Assembly: GCA_030550025.1 (NCBI GenBank)
Contig: JAUQQC010000011.1
Coordinates: 40,428 to 95,742, forward strand
DNA from: Acidobacteriota bacterium
Lineage (GTDB): Bacteria > Acidobacteriota > Blastocatellia > HR10
Direction of reading: 5' to 3'
Length of the DNA: 55,315 nucleotides
Shown here: one piece after another, positions 24,159 to 33,241 of the stretch
How the letters are laid out: every line of letters begins with the position of its first letter
Position numbering within the stretch: position 1 is the stretch's first letter
Made by a program: the position numbers and the translations under genes
The notes under the pieces: model-generated
What the model saw: only the letters and a program-made list of their open reading frames with translations
Told to the model about the DNA's origin: nothing
The model's database searches: none

Positions 24159-27100
24159 ATGAAACTCTCGGACACAGCCATCCAACGTCCCGTCCTCACG
24201 ACGATGTTCATCGCCGCCTTCCTCATCTTTGGGGTCGTGGGGTACCAACGCATCGGCATTGACCTGTATCCCGAGGTGGAGTTCCCCGTCGTCACCGTCA
24301 CGACGATCCTGCGCGGGGCGAGCCCGGAGGTCATCGAGAGCGAAGTCACCGACGTCCTCGAAGAGGAGATCAGTACGATCGAAGGCGTGGACGAGATCCG
24401 CTCTCAGAGCTTCGAGGGCTTCTCCAACGTCATCGTGACCTTCGCCCTCGAAAAGGACATCGACGTCGCTGCTCAAGAGGTCCGGGAGAAAGTCGCCGTC
24501 GCGACCGCCCGGTTGCCTAGGGACATCGAGCCACCGGTCGTGCAGAAACTCGACATCTCGGCCAGCCCCATCCTCTGGATCTCCGTGAGCGGCGATCGGC
24601 CGTATCGCGAGCTGTCGTACTACGCCGACAAGGTGATCAAAGAGCGGTTGCAGATGGTGCGGGGCGTCGGCTCGATCCTGCTCGGCGGATTTCGCGATCG
24701 AGAGATTCACGTCTGGCTCGATCAAGATCGGCTGGAGGCCTATGGCCTCTCCCCTCTGGACGTCGTGCGAGCGATCCAAACCAAGCACGTCGAACTGCCC
24801 GCCGGACGCATCGAGAATCGCGAACAGGAGTTGACCATCAAGGTCATGGGCGAATACGCCTCTGTCGAAGAGCTGAGCGACCTGGTCGTCACCTACCGGC
24901 AGGGCGTTCCCGTGCGCTTGCGCGATCTCGGACGCGTGGAGGATGGCGAGGAGGACACGCGCACCCTCGGACGCTTCAACCGGAAGCCGGCGATCGGCCT
25001 GGGCGTGCGCAAGCAATCGGGGACGAACACGGTCGAAGTCGCCGATCGGGTGAAGGCCGCCCTGACCGAGATCCGAAAAGAGCTGCCACCGGGGATTGAT
25101 GTGCGGATCGCCTTCGACGCCTCGGAGTTCATCAAGAAGTCCATGGGCGATGTGCAGTTCGACATCCTCTTCGGCGCGCTGCTCACGTCGGTCGTCATCC
25201 TTCTGTTCCTGCGCAATGCCCGCACGACGCTCATCAGCATCATCGCTATCCCGACGTCGCTCATCGGGACGTTCGCCTTCATGAACGCGCTCGGTTTCAC
25301 GATCAATAACATGACGATGCTGGCGCTGTCGCTCGCCGTCGGCATCGTCATTGATGACGCCATCGTCGTCTTGGAGAACATCTTCCGCCACATGGAGAAA
25401 CTGCGGCAACCACGCCTGGTGGCCGCCCGCGAGGGAACGCGCGAGATCGCCTTCGCCGTGATCGCGGCAACCTTCAGCATCGCCGCCGTCTTCCTGCCGG
25501 TCGCCTTCATGAAGGGGATCATTGGACGCTTCTTCATCCAAATGGGCCTGACGGTCGTGATCGCCATCCTCATCTCGCTTGTGGTATCGCTGACGCTCAC
25601 GCCGATGCTCTGCTCGCGCTTCCTGCGACTGGAGGAACGGCACGGTCGGATCTACACGGCCCTGGAGCAGGGCTTCCGCGCCGTCGAGCGGGCGTATCGC
25701 TCCGCGCTCGCGTTTGCGTTGCGTCGTCGCGCTCTCGTCGTCGGGAGCGCGGTGTTGCTCTTCGCCCTGTCGCTTGGGCTCTCCCGCTTCATCGGACGCG
25801 AGTTCTTCACGCCGGCGGATGAGAGTCGCTTCATCGTGCGCTTTGAGACGCCGCTCGGCTGGTCCATCGAGCGCATCGACGCCGTCACTCGTCAAGCCGA
25901 GGAGATCCTCTTCTCCCACCCTGAGGTGCGAGGCGCTTTCGTAGGGACCGGGTTCTTCGGGAGTGTCAATCAAGGCATCATGTTCGTGAGCCTCGTCCCG
26001 AAGAGCGAGCGCAAGGTCTCGCAACAGCAGCTCATGGACCTGTTGCGAAAGGAATTGAGCGCCATCCCCGATCTCACCGTCGCCGTCGAGGGTGTCTCTC
26101 CCATCGGAGGCGGCCAACGCAATACGGACATCCAATACATCCTCGAGGGGCCGTCGCTGGAGGACCTGGCAGAGCGCTCCCAGCTTCTCGTGCAGCGCCT
26201 CAAGGGAAGCCCGGGATTCGTGGATGTGGACACGGACCTGGAATTGACGAAACCGGAGGCGAAGGTGTACATCAACCGAGAGAAGGCCGAGGATCTGGGC
26301 GTGGACGTCGTCACGATCACGCAAGCGATCAACATCATCATGGGAGGCGTGGACGTCGCGAAATTCCAGGAAGGGGGTGAGCGATATGACATCCACCTTC
26401 GCGCGCTACCCGGCGACCGCGATTTGCCGAGCGATCTGGATCGCATCACCGTCGTCTCGCGTGATGGGCGTAGGGTGAAACTCTCGAATCTCATCGAAGT
26501 CGTCGAGAGCGCGGGCCCGAATGTGATCAACCGCTATAATCGGCAACGCGCCGTGACGCTCTATGCGAACCTGCAGGGGAAGCCGCAAGGAGAGGCGCTC
26601 GCCGAGGTTGGGCAGCTCATTGCCGAAATGCTTCCGAACGCGCCGGGGTACCGCGCCGAGCTGGCCGGTCGAAGCCGCGAATTCCAACGCTCCTTTCAAT
26701 ATCTCGGCACAGCGCTCGCGCTCTCGATCCTCATCATCTACATGGTCCTGGCCGCGCAATTTGAGAGCTTCGTCCATCCGTTCACGATCATGCTCTCGCT
26801 CCCGCTGGCCACGGTCGGCGTCTTCGGCCTGCTGCTTCTGACGGGGAAGACGCTCAATATCTTCAGCTACTTGGGCATCATCATGCTCGTCGGCATCGTG
26901 ACGAAGAATGCCATCCTACTTGTGGACTTCACAAACCAGTTGCGCGCGCAGGGGCTGGAGCGTACGGCGGCCATTCTGCAAGCCGGACCGATCCGCTTGC
27001 GCCCCATCTTGATGACAGCGATCACGACGATCGCCGGCATGGTGCCCGTCTCTCTGGCGTTCAGCGAAGGCGGCGAGACGCGTGCGCCACTAGCTGTGGC

Positions 27101-27290
27101 CGTCATCGGCGGTATGCTGACCTCGACGTTCCTGACGCTACTGGTCATCCCCGTCGTCTATACCCTGCTCGATGATCTCAGCCAATGGCTGCGTCGCCAT
27201 CTGCTCCGACGCGAAGAGCGCGTGCCCGAGGTCGTCCTCGAACAGGTTCCTCTCCTTCACCAACAAACCATAAGCGAGAGCGGGGATTGA
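24159..27290 (+). CDS. RND efflux pump permease (AcrB/HAE1-like)
   Basis: A 1043-residue proton-driven inner-membrane pump with the duplicated 12-helix layout. It begins KLSDTAIQRPVLTTMFIAAF. The proton-relay aspartates lie in AVGIVIDDAIVVLENIF of helix 4, and the second half has the matching YLGIIMLVGIVTKNAILLVDF with Lys and Asp. Porter-domain blocks such as RLPRDIEPPVVQKLDISA are clear. Overall it is of the HAE1/drug-efflux group rather than the heavy-metal CusA group, since no metal-binding Met triad is obvious. The gene is third in the tetR-adaptor-pump operon. Substrate is unknown. Confidence 0.94.
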   Translation: MKLSDTAIQRPVLTTMFIAAFLIFGVVGYQRIGIDLYPEVEFPVVTVTTILRGASPEVIESEVTDVLEEEISTIEGVDEIRSQSFEGFSNVIVTFALEKDIDVAAQEVREKVAVATARLPRDIEPPVVQKLDISASPILWISVSGDRPYRELSYYADKVIKERLQMVRGVGSILLGGFRDREIHVWLDQDRLEAYGLSPLDVVRAIQTKHVELPAGRIENREQELTIKVMGEYASVEELSDLVVTYRQGVPVRLRDLGRVEDGEEDTRTLGRFNRKPAIGLGVRKQSGTNTVEVADRVKAALTEIRKELPPGIDVRIAFDASEFIKKSMGDVQFDILFGALLTSVVILLFLRNARTTLISIIAIPTSLIGTFAFMNALGFTINNMTMLALSLAVGIVIDDAIVVLENIFRHMEKLRQPRLVAAREGTREIAFAVIAATFSIAAVFLPVAFMKGIIGRFFIQMGLTVVIAILISLVVSLTLTPMLCSRFLRLEERHGRIYTALEQGFRAVERAYRSALAFALRRRALVVGSAVLLFALSLGLSRFIGREFFTPADESRFIVRFETPLGWSIERIDAVTRQAEEILFSHPEVRGAFVGTGFFGSVNQGIMFVSLVPKSERKVSQQQLMDLLRKELSAIPDLTVAVEGVSPIGGGQRNTDIQYILEGPSLEDLAERSQLLVQRLKGSPGFVDVDTDLELTKPEAKVYINREKAEDLGVDVVTITQAINIIMGGVDVAKFQEGGERYDIHLRALPGDRDLPSDLDRITVVSRDGRRVKLSNLIEVVESAGPNVINRYNRQRAVTLYANLQGKPQGEALAEVGQLIAEMLPNAPGYRAELAGRSREFQRSFQYLGTALALSILIIYMVLAAQFESFVHPFTIMLSLPLATVGVFGLLLLTGKTLNIFSYLGIIMLVGIVTKNAILLVDFTNQLRAQGLERTAAILQAGPIRLRPILMTAITTIAGMVPVSLAFSEGGETRAPLAVAVIGGMLTSTFLTLLVIPVVYTLLDDLSQWLRRHLLRREERVPEVVLEQVPLLHQQTISESGD

Positions 27291-27339
27291 CCAGTGCATC
27301 GGCTGAGGCGAACAGACGAACCCTGGTGCTTCGTACATT

Positions 27340-27371
27340 GGGAATTTCCCCATGACCTGGGGGAATTCCCC
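27340..27371. promoter_or_regulatory. paired palindromes upstream of sigma-54-like promoter
   Basis: GGGAATTTCCC (27340-27350) and the perfect GGGGAATTCCCC (27360-27371) are centred about 20 bp apart, two helical turns, so a protein dimer could sit at each on the same DNA face. They lie about 95-125 bp upstream of a sigma-54-like promoter, the usual distance for enhancer-binding-protein sites. The protein is unknown. Confidence 0.45.
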
Positions 27372-27407
27372 AGGGGGAGCGGCGACCCCATCCGCGAGAT
27401 GCCCCTG

Positions 27408-27438
27408 AACGCTTTAACCCTCATCCCCTCAAAGCGTT
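27408..27438. repeat. inverted repeat AACGCTTT-N15-AAAGCGTT
   Basis: Perfect 8-bp arms at 27408-27415 and 27431-27438 with a 15-nt spacer. There is no T-run beyond a short TTAAC, so an operator is more likely than a terminator for the RND operon. Confidence 0.45.
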
Positions 27439-27461
27439 AAGAGTCCACCGGTCCTCCCCAC

Positions 27462-27477
27462 CGGCATACCGTTTGCT
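27462..27477 (+). promoter_or_regulatory. sigma-54-like promoter (-24 GG / -12 GC)
   Basis: CGGCATACCGTTTGCT keeps the invariant GG and GC exactly 10 nt apart and matches GGCA and TTGCT of the RpoN consensus. The transcription start would be near 27488, 19 nt before the ATG at 27507, with an AGGGAGA ribosome site between. Confidence 0.5.
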
Positions 27478-27506
27478 TCCTCTCACAATGGCCAGGGAGA
27501 GATCCT

Positions 27507-28358
27507 ATGTGGGCGTCGTGGAGACGATCTCGTCCGTCTCCCACACCCTGGGAGAGCCTTGGAGCGCTCCCCGCTGCGCGCTCGGAGAGGGGGCCGTCCT
27601 CGCGCTCCTTCGTCTTGAAGGAGCTTCTCGGACTCGTCCTGCTCGTGCTCTTTCCCGTCCAACCTGCGCGCGCTGAGGAGCACTGGCCCATGCAGCCGGG
27701 CATCTTCAACAGCTCGGAGAAGCCGTATCGCCTCAACCGCGAGAAGCTCAATCGTATCAGCGCGAGTTTTGAGCGCATAACCGGATGGCGAGGGATTCAT
27801 TTCGAGCACGACGCCTGGCTATGCTTGAAGGAAGCTCACCTCACCACGACCGGGTCTCCGACAGCGCGAGCCATCATCCTCAAGGTGCTTCAGGAGAGGA
27901 TCATCATCCTCGAAGACCACAGCCGATCATTGGACATCGCCTTCGCCGCAATCCGACGCGAAGCCACGTACCACAAAGCTTCCGACCTCCCCATCTTCTC
28001 CGTGCGCGTGGATTTCGAAGATTTTCGGCATCTCCGAGGCCATCCCGAAGCTCTCGCCGCCTTCGATCTCGGCCTCGTGCTTCTGCACGAACTGGTGCAT
28101 GCGGCGTTTGACCGGCGCGACCCTCTGAGCTTGCGCGGAGCTTCCGATCCGGGCGAATGCGAGGCGCTCGTCAACGAAGTGAGAGCGGAACTCAATCTCC
28201 CCCTCCGCGCGCACTATCACTCGGAGCACGTGATCCCTTCTTTACTCTCCGATCTCTCATTCGGACGCCTTCGATTCGAGCGCGTGGTCTGGCACGGGGG
28301 AAAGCCCCGACGCACGATCTATTTTGTCGAATGGCCAAAGCCTTTCGTCTCGCACTGA
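27507..28358 (+). CDS. secreted putative zinc metallopeptidase-like protein, unknown family
   Basis: A 283-residue protein not assigned to a named family. An unusually long polar N-region (1-36) precedes a hydrophobic export segment (LLGLVLLVLFPVQPARA, about 40-56). The key motif is HELVH at 194-198 in LGLVLLHELVHAAFDRRDP, a gluzincin-type HExxH, followed by DPGECEALVNEVRAEL (214-229), whose Glu residues could supply the third ligand. This pattern suggests a metallopeptidase, but activity is inference. The ATG at 27507 has AGGGAGA upstream; a later TTG start would shorten the odd N-region. It stands alone and ends convergent to the UPF0104 gene. A sigma-54-like promoter lies just upstream. 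Confidence 0.65.
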   Translation: MWASWRRSRPSPTPWESLGALPAARSERGPSSRSFVLKELLGLVLLVLFPVQPARAEEHWPMQPGIFNSSEKPYRLNREKLNRISASFERITGWRGIHFEHDAWLCLKEAHLTTTGSPTARAIILKVLQERIIILEDHSRSLDIAFAAIRREATYHKASDLPIFSVRVDFEDFRHLRGHPEALAAFDLGLVLLHELVHAAFDRRDPLSLRGASDPGECEALVNEVRAELNLPLRAHYHSEHVIPSLLSDLSFGRLRFERVVWHGGKPRRTIYFVEWPKPFVSH

Positions 28359-28398
28359 GCGAATGAAGGCCGGATCGCCCTCGGCGCGGACGCACCGC

Positions 28399-29406
28399 TC
28401 ATCGCGAATGGTCCGACGAACTTCGCCCAGAGGTGACGTACACCACGGCCCCCGGGAGGCTGGCGAGGACGGTCACCAGAAACCACAACAACGCCAAGAG
28501 CAGGCTCGCTTCGCGCGTCATCCCCAATTGGGAGAAGAAGAGGACGAATGCATACTCGCGCACGCCGAGACCGTAGAGCGTGATCGGGAGCATGCTGAGC
28601 AACGAGATGATTGGGATGAAGACGCAAAAGGGGAGGAGGTCGAACGTCAGGCCGAGGGCCCGCGCGTTCGCATAATTGAGGCCGACGAGCATCAGGTGGA
28701 AAAGGAGCGAGAGCGCGACGGCCTTCCCGAGCGAGAGCGGCGCAGACCGATACGCGCCAAAGGCCTCATGCGCGCGGTCCGCCAATTCCACAAGCGACAT
28801 CATACGCGCAGCGGAGAAGAGCCTCTTCAAACCACGATATGGAGCATCGGCCAGCAGGGCGAAGTTCAGGAGGAGATAGAGGATGGTCCCGCCAAGAAGT
28901 GGGACGACCAAAGGGCGACCGGCGAACTCCACACGACCGACGGCCGCTGCCACAAGCGCCACAAGCAGCAGCGCCCCGAGCCCCGCGTTTCGATCCATGA
29001 ACACAGAAGCCAGCGCCCGCACCGCATCCCGCGTCTCGCGCGCCAAATAATAGGCCTTCACGGCATCTCCCCCGATGACCGTCGGCAAGAAGAAGTTGAA
29101 GAACATGCCGAGGAAATAGAGGGCAACGAGCCGTCCATAAGAGACGGAGAGGCCCAAAGGCGCCGTGAGGACCCTCCATCGGAGGGCGCTGAGGAGTTGG
29201 CCGCCGATGTACAGCACAAGGGCGATGGCGAAGAGCTCCGGGCGAATCCCGGCGAGCGCGCCGAGCATCTGCTCGAGATCCACGCGCCGGAAGAGGAGCC
29301 CGAGCAAGAACGCGCTGATCGCCCCCTTCACTCCCAGGCGCCGCCATCCCCGCCCGCGCGCCGGGCGCTCCTCCGAAATGGCGCGTGACGCGAGCTCGCG
29401 GTCCAT
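28399..29406 (-). CDS. UPF0104 / lysylphosphatidylglycerol synthase TM-domain family protein
   Basis: A 335-residue polytopic inner-membrane protein of the flippase-like AglD/MprF-membrane-domain family. About seven to eight hydrophobic helices are visible. The family blocks are GGQLLSALRWRVLTAPLGL near 70, FLGMFFNFFLPTVIGGDAVK near 98, and PIISLLSMLPITLYGLGVRE near 265. It lacks the soluble synthase domain of MprF, so lipid aminoacylation is not expected; members are linked to lipid-carrier or glycolipid transport. It is divergent from the ICMT-family gene and convergent with the metallopeptidase-like gene. Confidence 0.85.
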   Translation of the reverse strand: MDRELASRAISEERPARGRGWRRLGVKGAISAFLLGLLFRRVDLEQMLGALAGIRPELFAIALVLYIGGQLLSALRWRVLTAPLGLSVSYGRLVALYFLGMFFNFFLPTVIGGDAVKAYYLARETRDAVRALASVFMDRNAGLGALLLVALVAAAVGRVEFAGRPLVVPLLGGTILYLLLNFALLADAPYRGLKRLFSAARMMSLVELADRAHEAFGAYRSAPLSLGKAVALSLLFHLMLVGLNYANARALGLTFDLLPFCVFIPIISLLSMLPITLYGLGVREYAFVLFFSQLGMTREASLLLALLWFLVTVLASLPGAVVYVTSGRSSSDHSR

Positions 29407-29598
29407 GATGACTCGTTCCCCTCGGTGACCGCATCATTGTGCACGATCCGCTGTCGCTTGGAAAGACGCCGCGTTCGCCTTCCGCTTGTGAGCAACATCG
29501 CTCGCCGGCGGAATATTCCCTCCGATACACTTTTCGGGGGACGTCCCTCGTCTCGAATGGCTGAGCGAGGGATTCCCGCGGAGGTCTCACGGCGAAGG

Positions 29599-30177
29599 AT
29601 GAACGTGAATGCGTTCTTTCATCTCTGGTTTTGGATCAGCTTGGCGGCGTGCGGCGTGATCGAACTCGCCGTCGGGCGCTTGCCTTTAGGGCCGAAAAGT
29701 CGGCGAGATCGCCATTCCCTCTTCTGGCTCGGGATCGTTCAGGCCGCGGGCATTCCATTTGTGGCGATCACGACAGCGAGCGCCCCGGAGGCGTTCTGCC
29801 GCCTCCTCCTCGATGGCGCGGGGAACGCCTTCGGTGGAGTGTTGGCCGCCGCGGGAATCCTCATCCGTTGGCGGGCGAAGCGAACGCTCGGACGCTTCTT
29901 CACCGCGCGCGTGGCGATTCTCCCCAATCACCGGCTCATTCAACACGGCCTCTATCGCTACGTGCGGCATCCCGGCTATTTGGGCATTCTCCTTTTCTTC
30001 CTCGGCTGGCCACTTCTGGTGGGCCATCTGTTGGCCCTTCCATTCTTTTGGCTTCCGACGCTTGTGGCCTATCTCTACCGGATCAAAGTGGAAGAAGAGG
30101 CACTGCGCGAAGCCTTCGGCGCACTCTATCGCGACTATGAGCGGCGGACGGCGCGACTGCTGCCCTTCCTCTGGTGA
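29599..30177 (+). CDS. isoprenylcysteine carboxyl methyltransferase (ICMT)-family protein
   Basis: A small membrane methyltransferase-like protein of about 192 residues. Four to five helices are followed by the family SAM-binding block GLYRYVRHPGYLGILLFFLG and the C-terminal RIKVEEEALREAFGALYRDY, with the conserved Glu-Glu pair. Bacterial members (PEMT/ICMT-like) methylate small lipids or unknown substrates, not prenylated proteins. The open frame begins at 29425 but the first 58 codons are not protein-like. ATG 29599 or GTG 29605 (with AAGGA 5 nt upstream) are the best starts; ATG 29557 behind a TACACT box is another option. It stops 2 bp before the convergent bamA stop. Confidence 0.8.
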   Translation: MNVNAFFHLWFWISLAACGVIELAVGRLPLGPKSRRDRHSLFWLGIVQAAGIPFVAITTASAPEAFCRLLLDGAGNAFGGVLAAAGILIRWRAKRTLGRFFTARVAILPNHRLIQHGLYRYVRHPGYLGILLFFLGWPLLVGHLLALPFFWLPTLVAYLYRIKVEEEALREAFGALYRDYERRTARLLPFLW

Positions 30178-30179
30178 CC

Positions 30180-33100
30180 TCAGAATGTGCGCCCGATGCT
30201 GAAGCGGAAGACGGACTTCTCCTCGAAGAAGATCTGATTCGGTCCGGGCGTCGTCTTCGCATTCGGGTTATATGCCCAGATGAAGCGGAAGGGGATATTG
30301 ATGACGGGCATCTGAAACCGAAACTCGATGCCGAGCGAAGCGCGATAGTCCCGCAGTCCGCGCAACCCCCGAGCGCCCTCCGACAACAGGATCTCGCTCT
30401 TGGTGTTCCCCAGTCCACGGATCTTCACCTGCGCGAAGCCATCGGGCACCTCCGTCGGCAACTTCCCTTGAGCGCGCTGGGCGATCCGCACCTCTTCGGG
30501 CGTCGCCAGGAATCCGTTCGGGTTGAGCAGGATCTGCTCGAACGAAGCCAGCTCCGTGAGCAACTGATGGCCCAAGGGGATCACCCGGCGGCTGGCGACA
30601 AACAATGGACTGATGAACTGCGGGAGCGGCGTGCTGATGATCTGCTGGTCTTTGTACCCCTTCAGGTTGAAGGCCGATCCGATGTCGAAGAAAGCAGCGA
30701 CCGAGAGCGGCCCGGCCAGCGGAATGCGATACTCGAAGTTGTAGAGCAGCTGCGTATCTCCGCCCACGGGGACGAGCGTGCGCGTCAGCAACTCGTCGGT
30801 GAAGATGAATTTCTCCAGGACGCTCTGCCGAATGAAGGGGCGCTGCGCGGGAGCCGGCGCCGTGTCCGGGACGACCGGCAACGTTCGCGTCGTCTTGAAC
30901 GGATCGGGATCGTCGGCGAAGATCGCCTCGACGTTCCGCGAGGTGAAGCGCTGCAAGACGGGGACGACCGGAGAGACCGAGCGGATGCCAAATCCACGAA
31001 TCGAGTCCTCGCCCCCGAGGAAGAATCGGCTGAAGATGGGGATTCCACCGACGAACGCCAGGGAATTGGAATCGAACGGCGCGCCGTAGTTGGTGATATG
31101 GGAGGCGAGCACGCGCATGCCGATGACCGTCTCTTTGCCGAGGAACTTGATCCCCGTCGGACGGAAGTACTTGAACTCCATGGTCGGTTGAATGAGGCGG
31201 ACGTTCCCGCCCAGGAATCCGCCACTGATGCCGAGCGAGATGAAGAGGCTCTTGCCAGAGGTCGGATCAATCGGATGGTTGAGGGTATTGTAGGTGAACG
31301 ACGGCACGAGCATGCTCGTGCGGATGTTTGGCTGCCGGAACGTGACCGGAATGTCGTTGTTCGGATCGGCATCGCGATTGACCGGCGGATCTTCGATCGA
31401 GTTCGCGCTATAAGAGTAAGAGAGACCAATGCGCGAGAATTGGCCGAAGCGCCACCACCGCTTGGTGATGGTCGCCAGCGGCGTGCTCATGAAGATGCTG
31501 AAGCCCGCCGTCTTATCCTTGAAGAGCGATTCCCCTCGTAATCCGAAGAGCCCGGGACTCAAGAACCCGCCGCTCAAGATCCCCAAGCCACCGCCGAAGA
31601 AATCGTAGCTGCGGGCGAAGAGGCTGAATCCGAGCGAGACGTTGCGATCCAGGACGTACGGCTCGGTGAAGGAGAAGAGGAAATAACGCACGAGGTTCCC
31701 CTGCGCGAGGCTGAACGTGAGCGATTCGCCGTATCCGAAGAGATTGTTCGTCGAATAATCGATGCCGATGTAGCTCCCGCCGATGCCGCTCGCCCCTCCG
31801 GTGAATTGGATCTGATTCCGCCCCTTCTCCTTCACGTTCAGCTCGATGTCGAGCAAGCCCTCGCGATCGTTGGTGCGGAACGTGGCGTGTTCCTCCTTGA
31901 TCTCCTCGAAATAGCCGAGCTGATTGAGCCGCAAGAGACTTTGTTTCCAGAGGTACTGATTGAAGACCTCGCCTTCGGCGACGAGCATCTCGCGGCGCAA
32001 GACCTTATCGCGCGTGTTCGTGTTGCCGGTGAACTCCAACCGGTTGAGGACGAATTGGCGTCCCTCCTCGATCTCGATGGTGAAATCGGCGATCCCCTTG
32101 TTCGGATCATCGGGATCGTCGCGCAATTCGTGGCGGGGATTCGCCGCCATCTGAATATAGCCGTTGGCGCCGTAGAGGTCTTTGAGCGTCTCGAAGACGC
32201 CCTTCTGGATGACTGTCGAGCGCACGACGTCGCCGGTTCGCAATCCGATGATGCGCAGGATTTGCTCATCGGTGTAGAGCGTGTTCCCCTCGACCTCGAT
32301 CTTTCCGAATCGGTACTGTTTGCCCTCGCTGATGGGGATGATGATCTTCAATCCGCGTTTCGGCTTGCGGAAGAGGGGCAAGGGGAGGCCACCGCCCTGC
32401 GAGATCATCTCGACCTTCGGCTCGCCGATCTGCGCATCAATATAGCCGTTGTCGGCGAGCACGAAGAAGCGGACGCGCTCGAGGCTGCGCTTGAGGGCCT
32501 CGGGATGATAGATGTCGCGCGAGGTGAAGCGGGTGAGGAAGCCCGCCTGACGAACCTCCTTCATCGCTTTGCGCAGCTTCTTGTCGGAGAAGACCGTGTT
32601 CCCCTCGAACTCGATCTTGACGACGCGCACGCGCGGCCCCTCGTTGATCTTGAAAGTCACGGCGACGGCCGCCGTCGAAAGCTCCTCGACCTCGATGTCC
32701 ACGGTCGCTTCGGGCTTTCCCTTCTCGGCGAGCAGATCTTTAAGGACGCGCTTGGCGACCTGCCCCTTGGCCGGATCCCACATCGCCTCCTTGCTCACGC
32801 CCACGCGCCGTTCCCGAAAGCGCTGGAGCACATCGCTCTCCTGCACCGACTTCAGGCCGACGAATTTCAGGTCGCGGATGATCGGATTCTCCTCGACCTC
32901 GAAGGTGACGATCTTCCCTCCTTCGGGGCCATCTTGCACGTAGACGCGAATGTTGCGGAAGAGGTTCTGCGCCCAGAGTGCCTGAATGTCGCGCTCGATT
33001 TGCGCAGGATTATAGGGGTCGCCCCGACGGGTCTGGATGTAATAGCGGATCGAATCGGCCGTCAGGCGGCGATTCCCGCGAATCAACACGTCCTCGACCG

Positions 33101-33185
33101 TCACTTGCGAATGGGCCAGGACGGGGCCGCTCGACGTCAGCACGAGCGACCACGCGCCGAGAGCGACGACGAGGATTCGCCTCAT
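30180..33185 (-). CDS. bamA: outer membrane protein assembly factor
   Basis: The Omp85 core subunit that inserts beta-barrel proteins into the outer membrane. It has 1001 residues from the ATG at 33185, which has GGAGGAGG upstream and opens the signal RRILVVALGAWSLVL. Five POTRA-like modules (about 30-430) include VEDVLIRGNRRLTADSIRYY, VVKIEFEGNTVFSDKKLRKA and FVLNRLEFTGNTNTRDKVLR. The barrel has the GGEDSIRGFGIRSVSP (IRGF) motif of loop 6 and ends FRFSIGRTF. It is longer than the roughly 800-residue enterobacterial protein because of extra segments in the barrel half, notably a stretch around 860-920 (ISPLFVASRRVIPLGHQLLT...). It lies downstream of clpC behind a terminator-like structure. 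Confidence 0.95.
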   Translation of the reverse strand: MRRILVVALGAWSLVLTSSGPVLAHSQVTVEDVLIRGNRRLTADSIRYYIQTRRGDPYNPAQIERDIQALWAQNLFRNIRVYVQDGPEGGKIVTFEVEENPIIRDLKFVGLKSVQESDVLQRFRERRVGVSKEAMWDPAKGQVAKRVLKDLLAEKGKPEATVDIEVEELSTAAVAVTFKINEGPRVRVVKIEFEGNTVFSDKKLRKAMKEVRQAGFLTRFTSRDIYHPEALKRSLERVRFFVLADNGYIDAQIGEPKVEMISQGGGLPLPLFRKPKRGLKIIIPISEGKQYRFGKIEVEGNTLYTDEQILRIIGLRTGDVVRSTVIQKGVFETLKDLYGANGYIQMAANPRHELRDDPDDPNKGIADFTIEIEEGRQFVLNRLEFTGNTNTRDKVLRREMLVAEGEVFNQYLWKQSLLRLNQLGYFEEIKEEHATFRTNDREGLLDIELNVKEKGRNQIQFTGGASGIGGSYIGIDYSTNNLFGYGESLTFSLAQGNLVRYFLFSFTEPYVLDRNVSLGFSLFARSYDFFGGGLGILSGGFLSPGLFGLRGESLFKDKTAGFSIFMSTPLATITKRWWRFGQFSRIGLSYSYSANSIEDPPVNRDADPNNDIPVTFRQPNIRTSMLVPSFTYNTLNHPIDPTSGKSLFISLGISGGFLGGNVRLIQPTMEFKYFRPTGIKFLGKETVIGMRVLASHITNYGAPFDSNSLAFVGGIPIFSRFFLGGEDSIRGFGIRSVSPVVPVLQRFTSRNVEAIFADDPDPFKTTRTLPVVPDTAPAPAQRPFIRQSVLEKFIFTDELLTRTLVPVGGDTQLLYNFEYRIPLAGPLSVAAFFDIGSAFNLKGYKDQQIISTPLPQFISPLFVASRRVIPLGHQLLTELASFEQILLNPNGFLATPEEVRIAQRAQGKLPTEVPDGFAQVKIRGLGNTKSEILLSEGARGLRGLRDYRASLGIEFRFQMPVINIPFRFIWAYNPNAKTTPGPNQIFFEEKSVFRFSIGRTF

Positions 33186-33207
33186 AGTCCTCCTCCCAAT
33201 CTCTTCC

Positions 33208-33241
33208 CTCATGTCCGGAAATCAAAAAAGCCGGACATGAG
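33208..33241 (-). promoter_or_regulatory. 11-bp perfect hairpin in the bamA leader
   Basis: Minus strand CTCATGTCCGG (33241-33231), a 12-nt loop containing T6, then CCGGACATGAG (33218-33208). It ends 23 nt before the bamA ATG. Its first arm is also the second arm of the clpC terminator, so the two hairpins are mutually exclusive. Confidence 0.6.

Noticed and set aside
24081-26396. 771-codon open frame antisense to the RND pump
   Set aside because: Its composition (Asp/His/Arg-rich, no hydrophobic pattern) mirrors the opposite-strand codon bias of a real pump gene with full family motifs.
27360-27380. Terminator for the RND operon at CCTGGGG/CCCCAGG
   Set aside because: The hairpin has no T-run on either side; a binding-site reading fits better.
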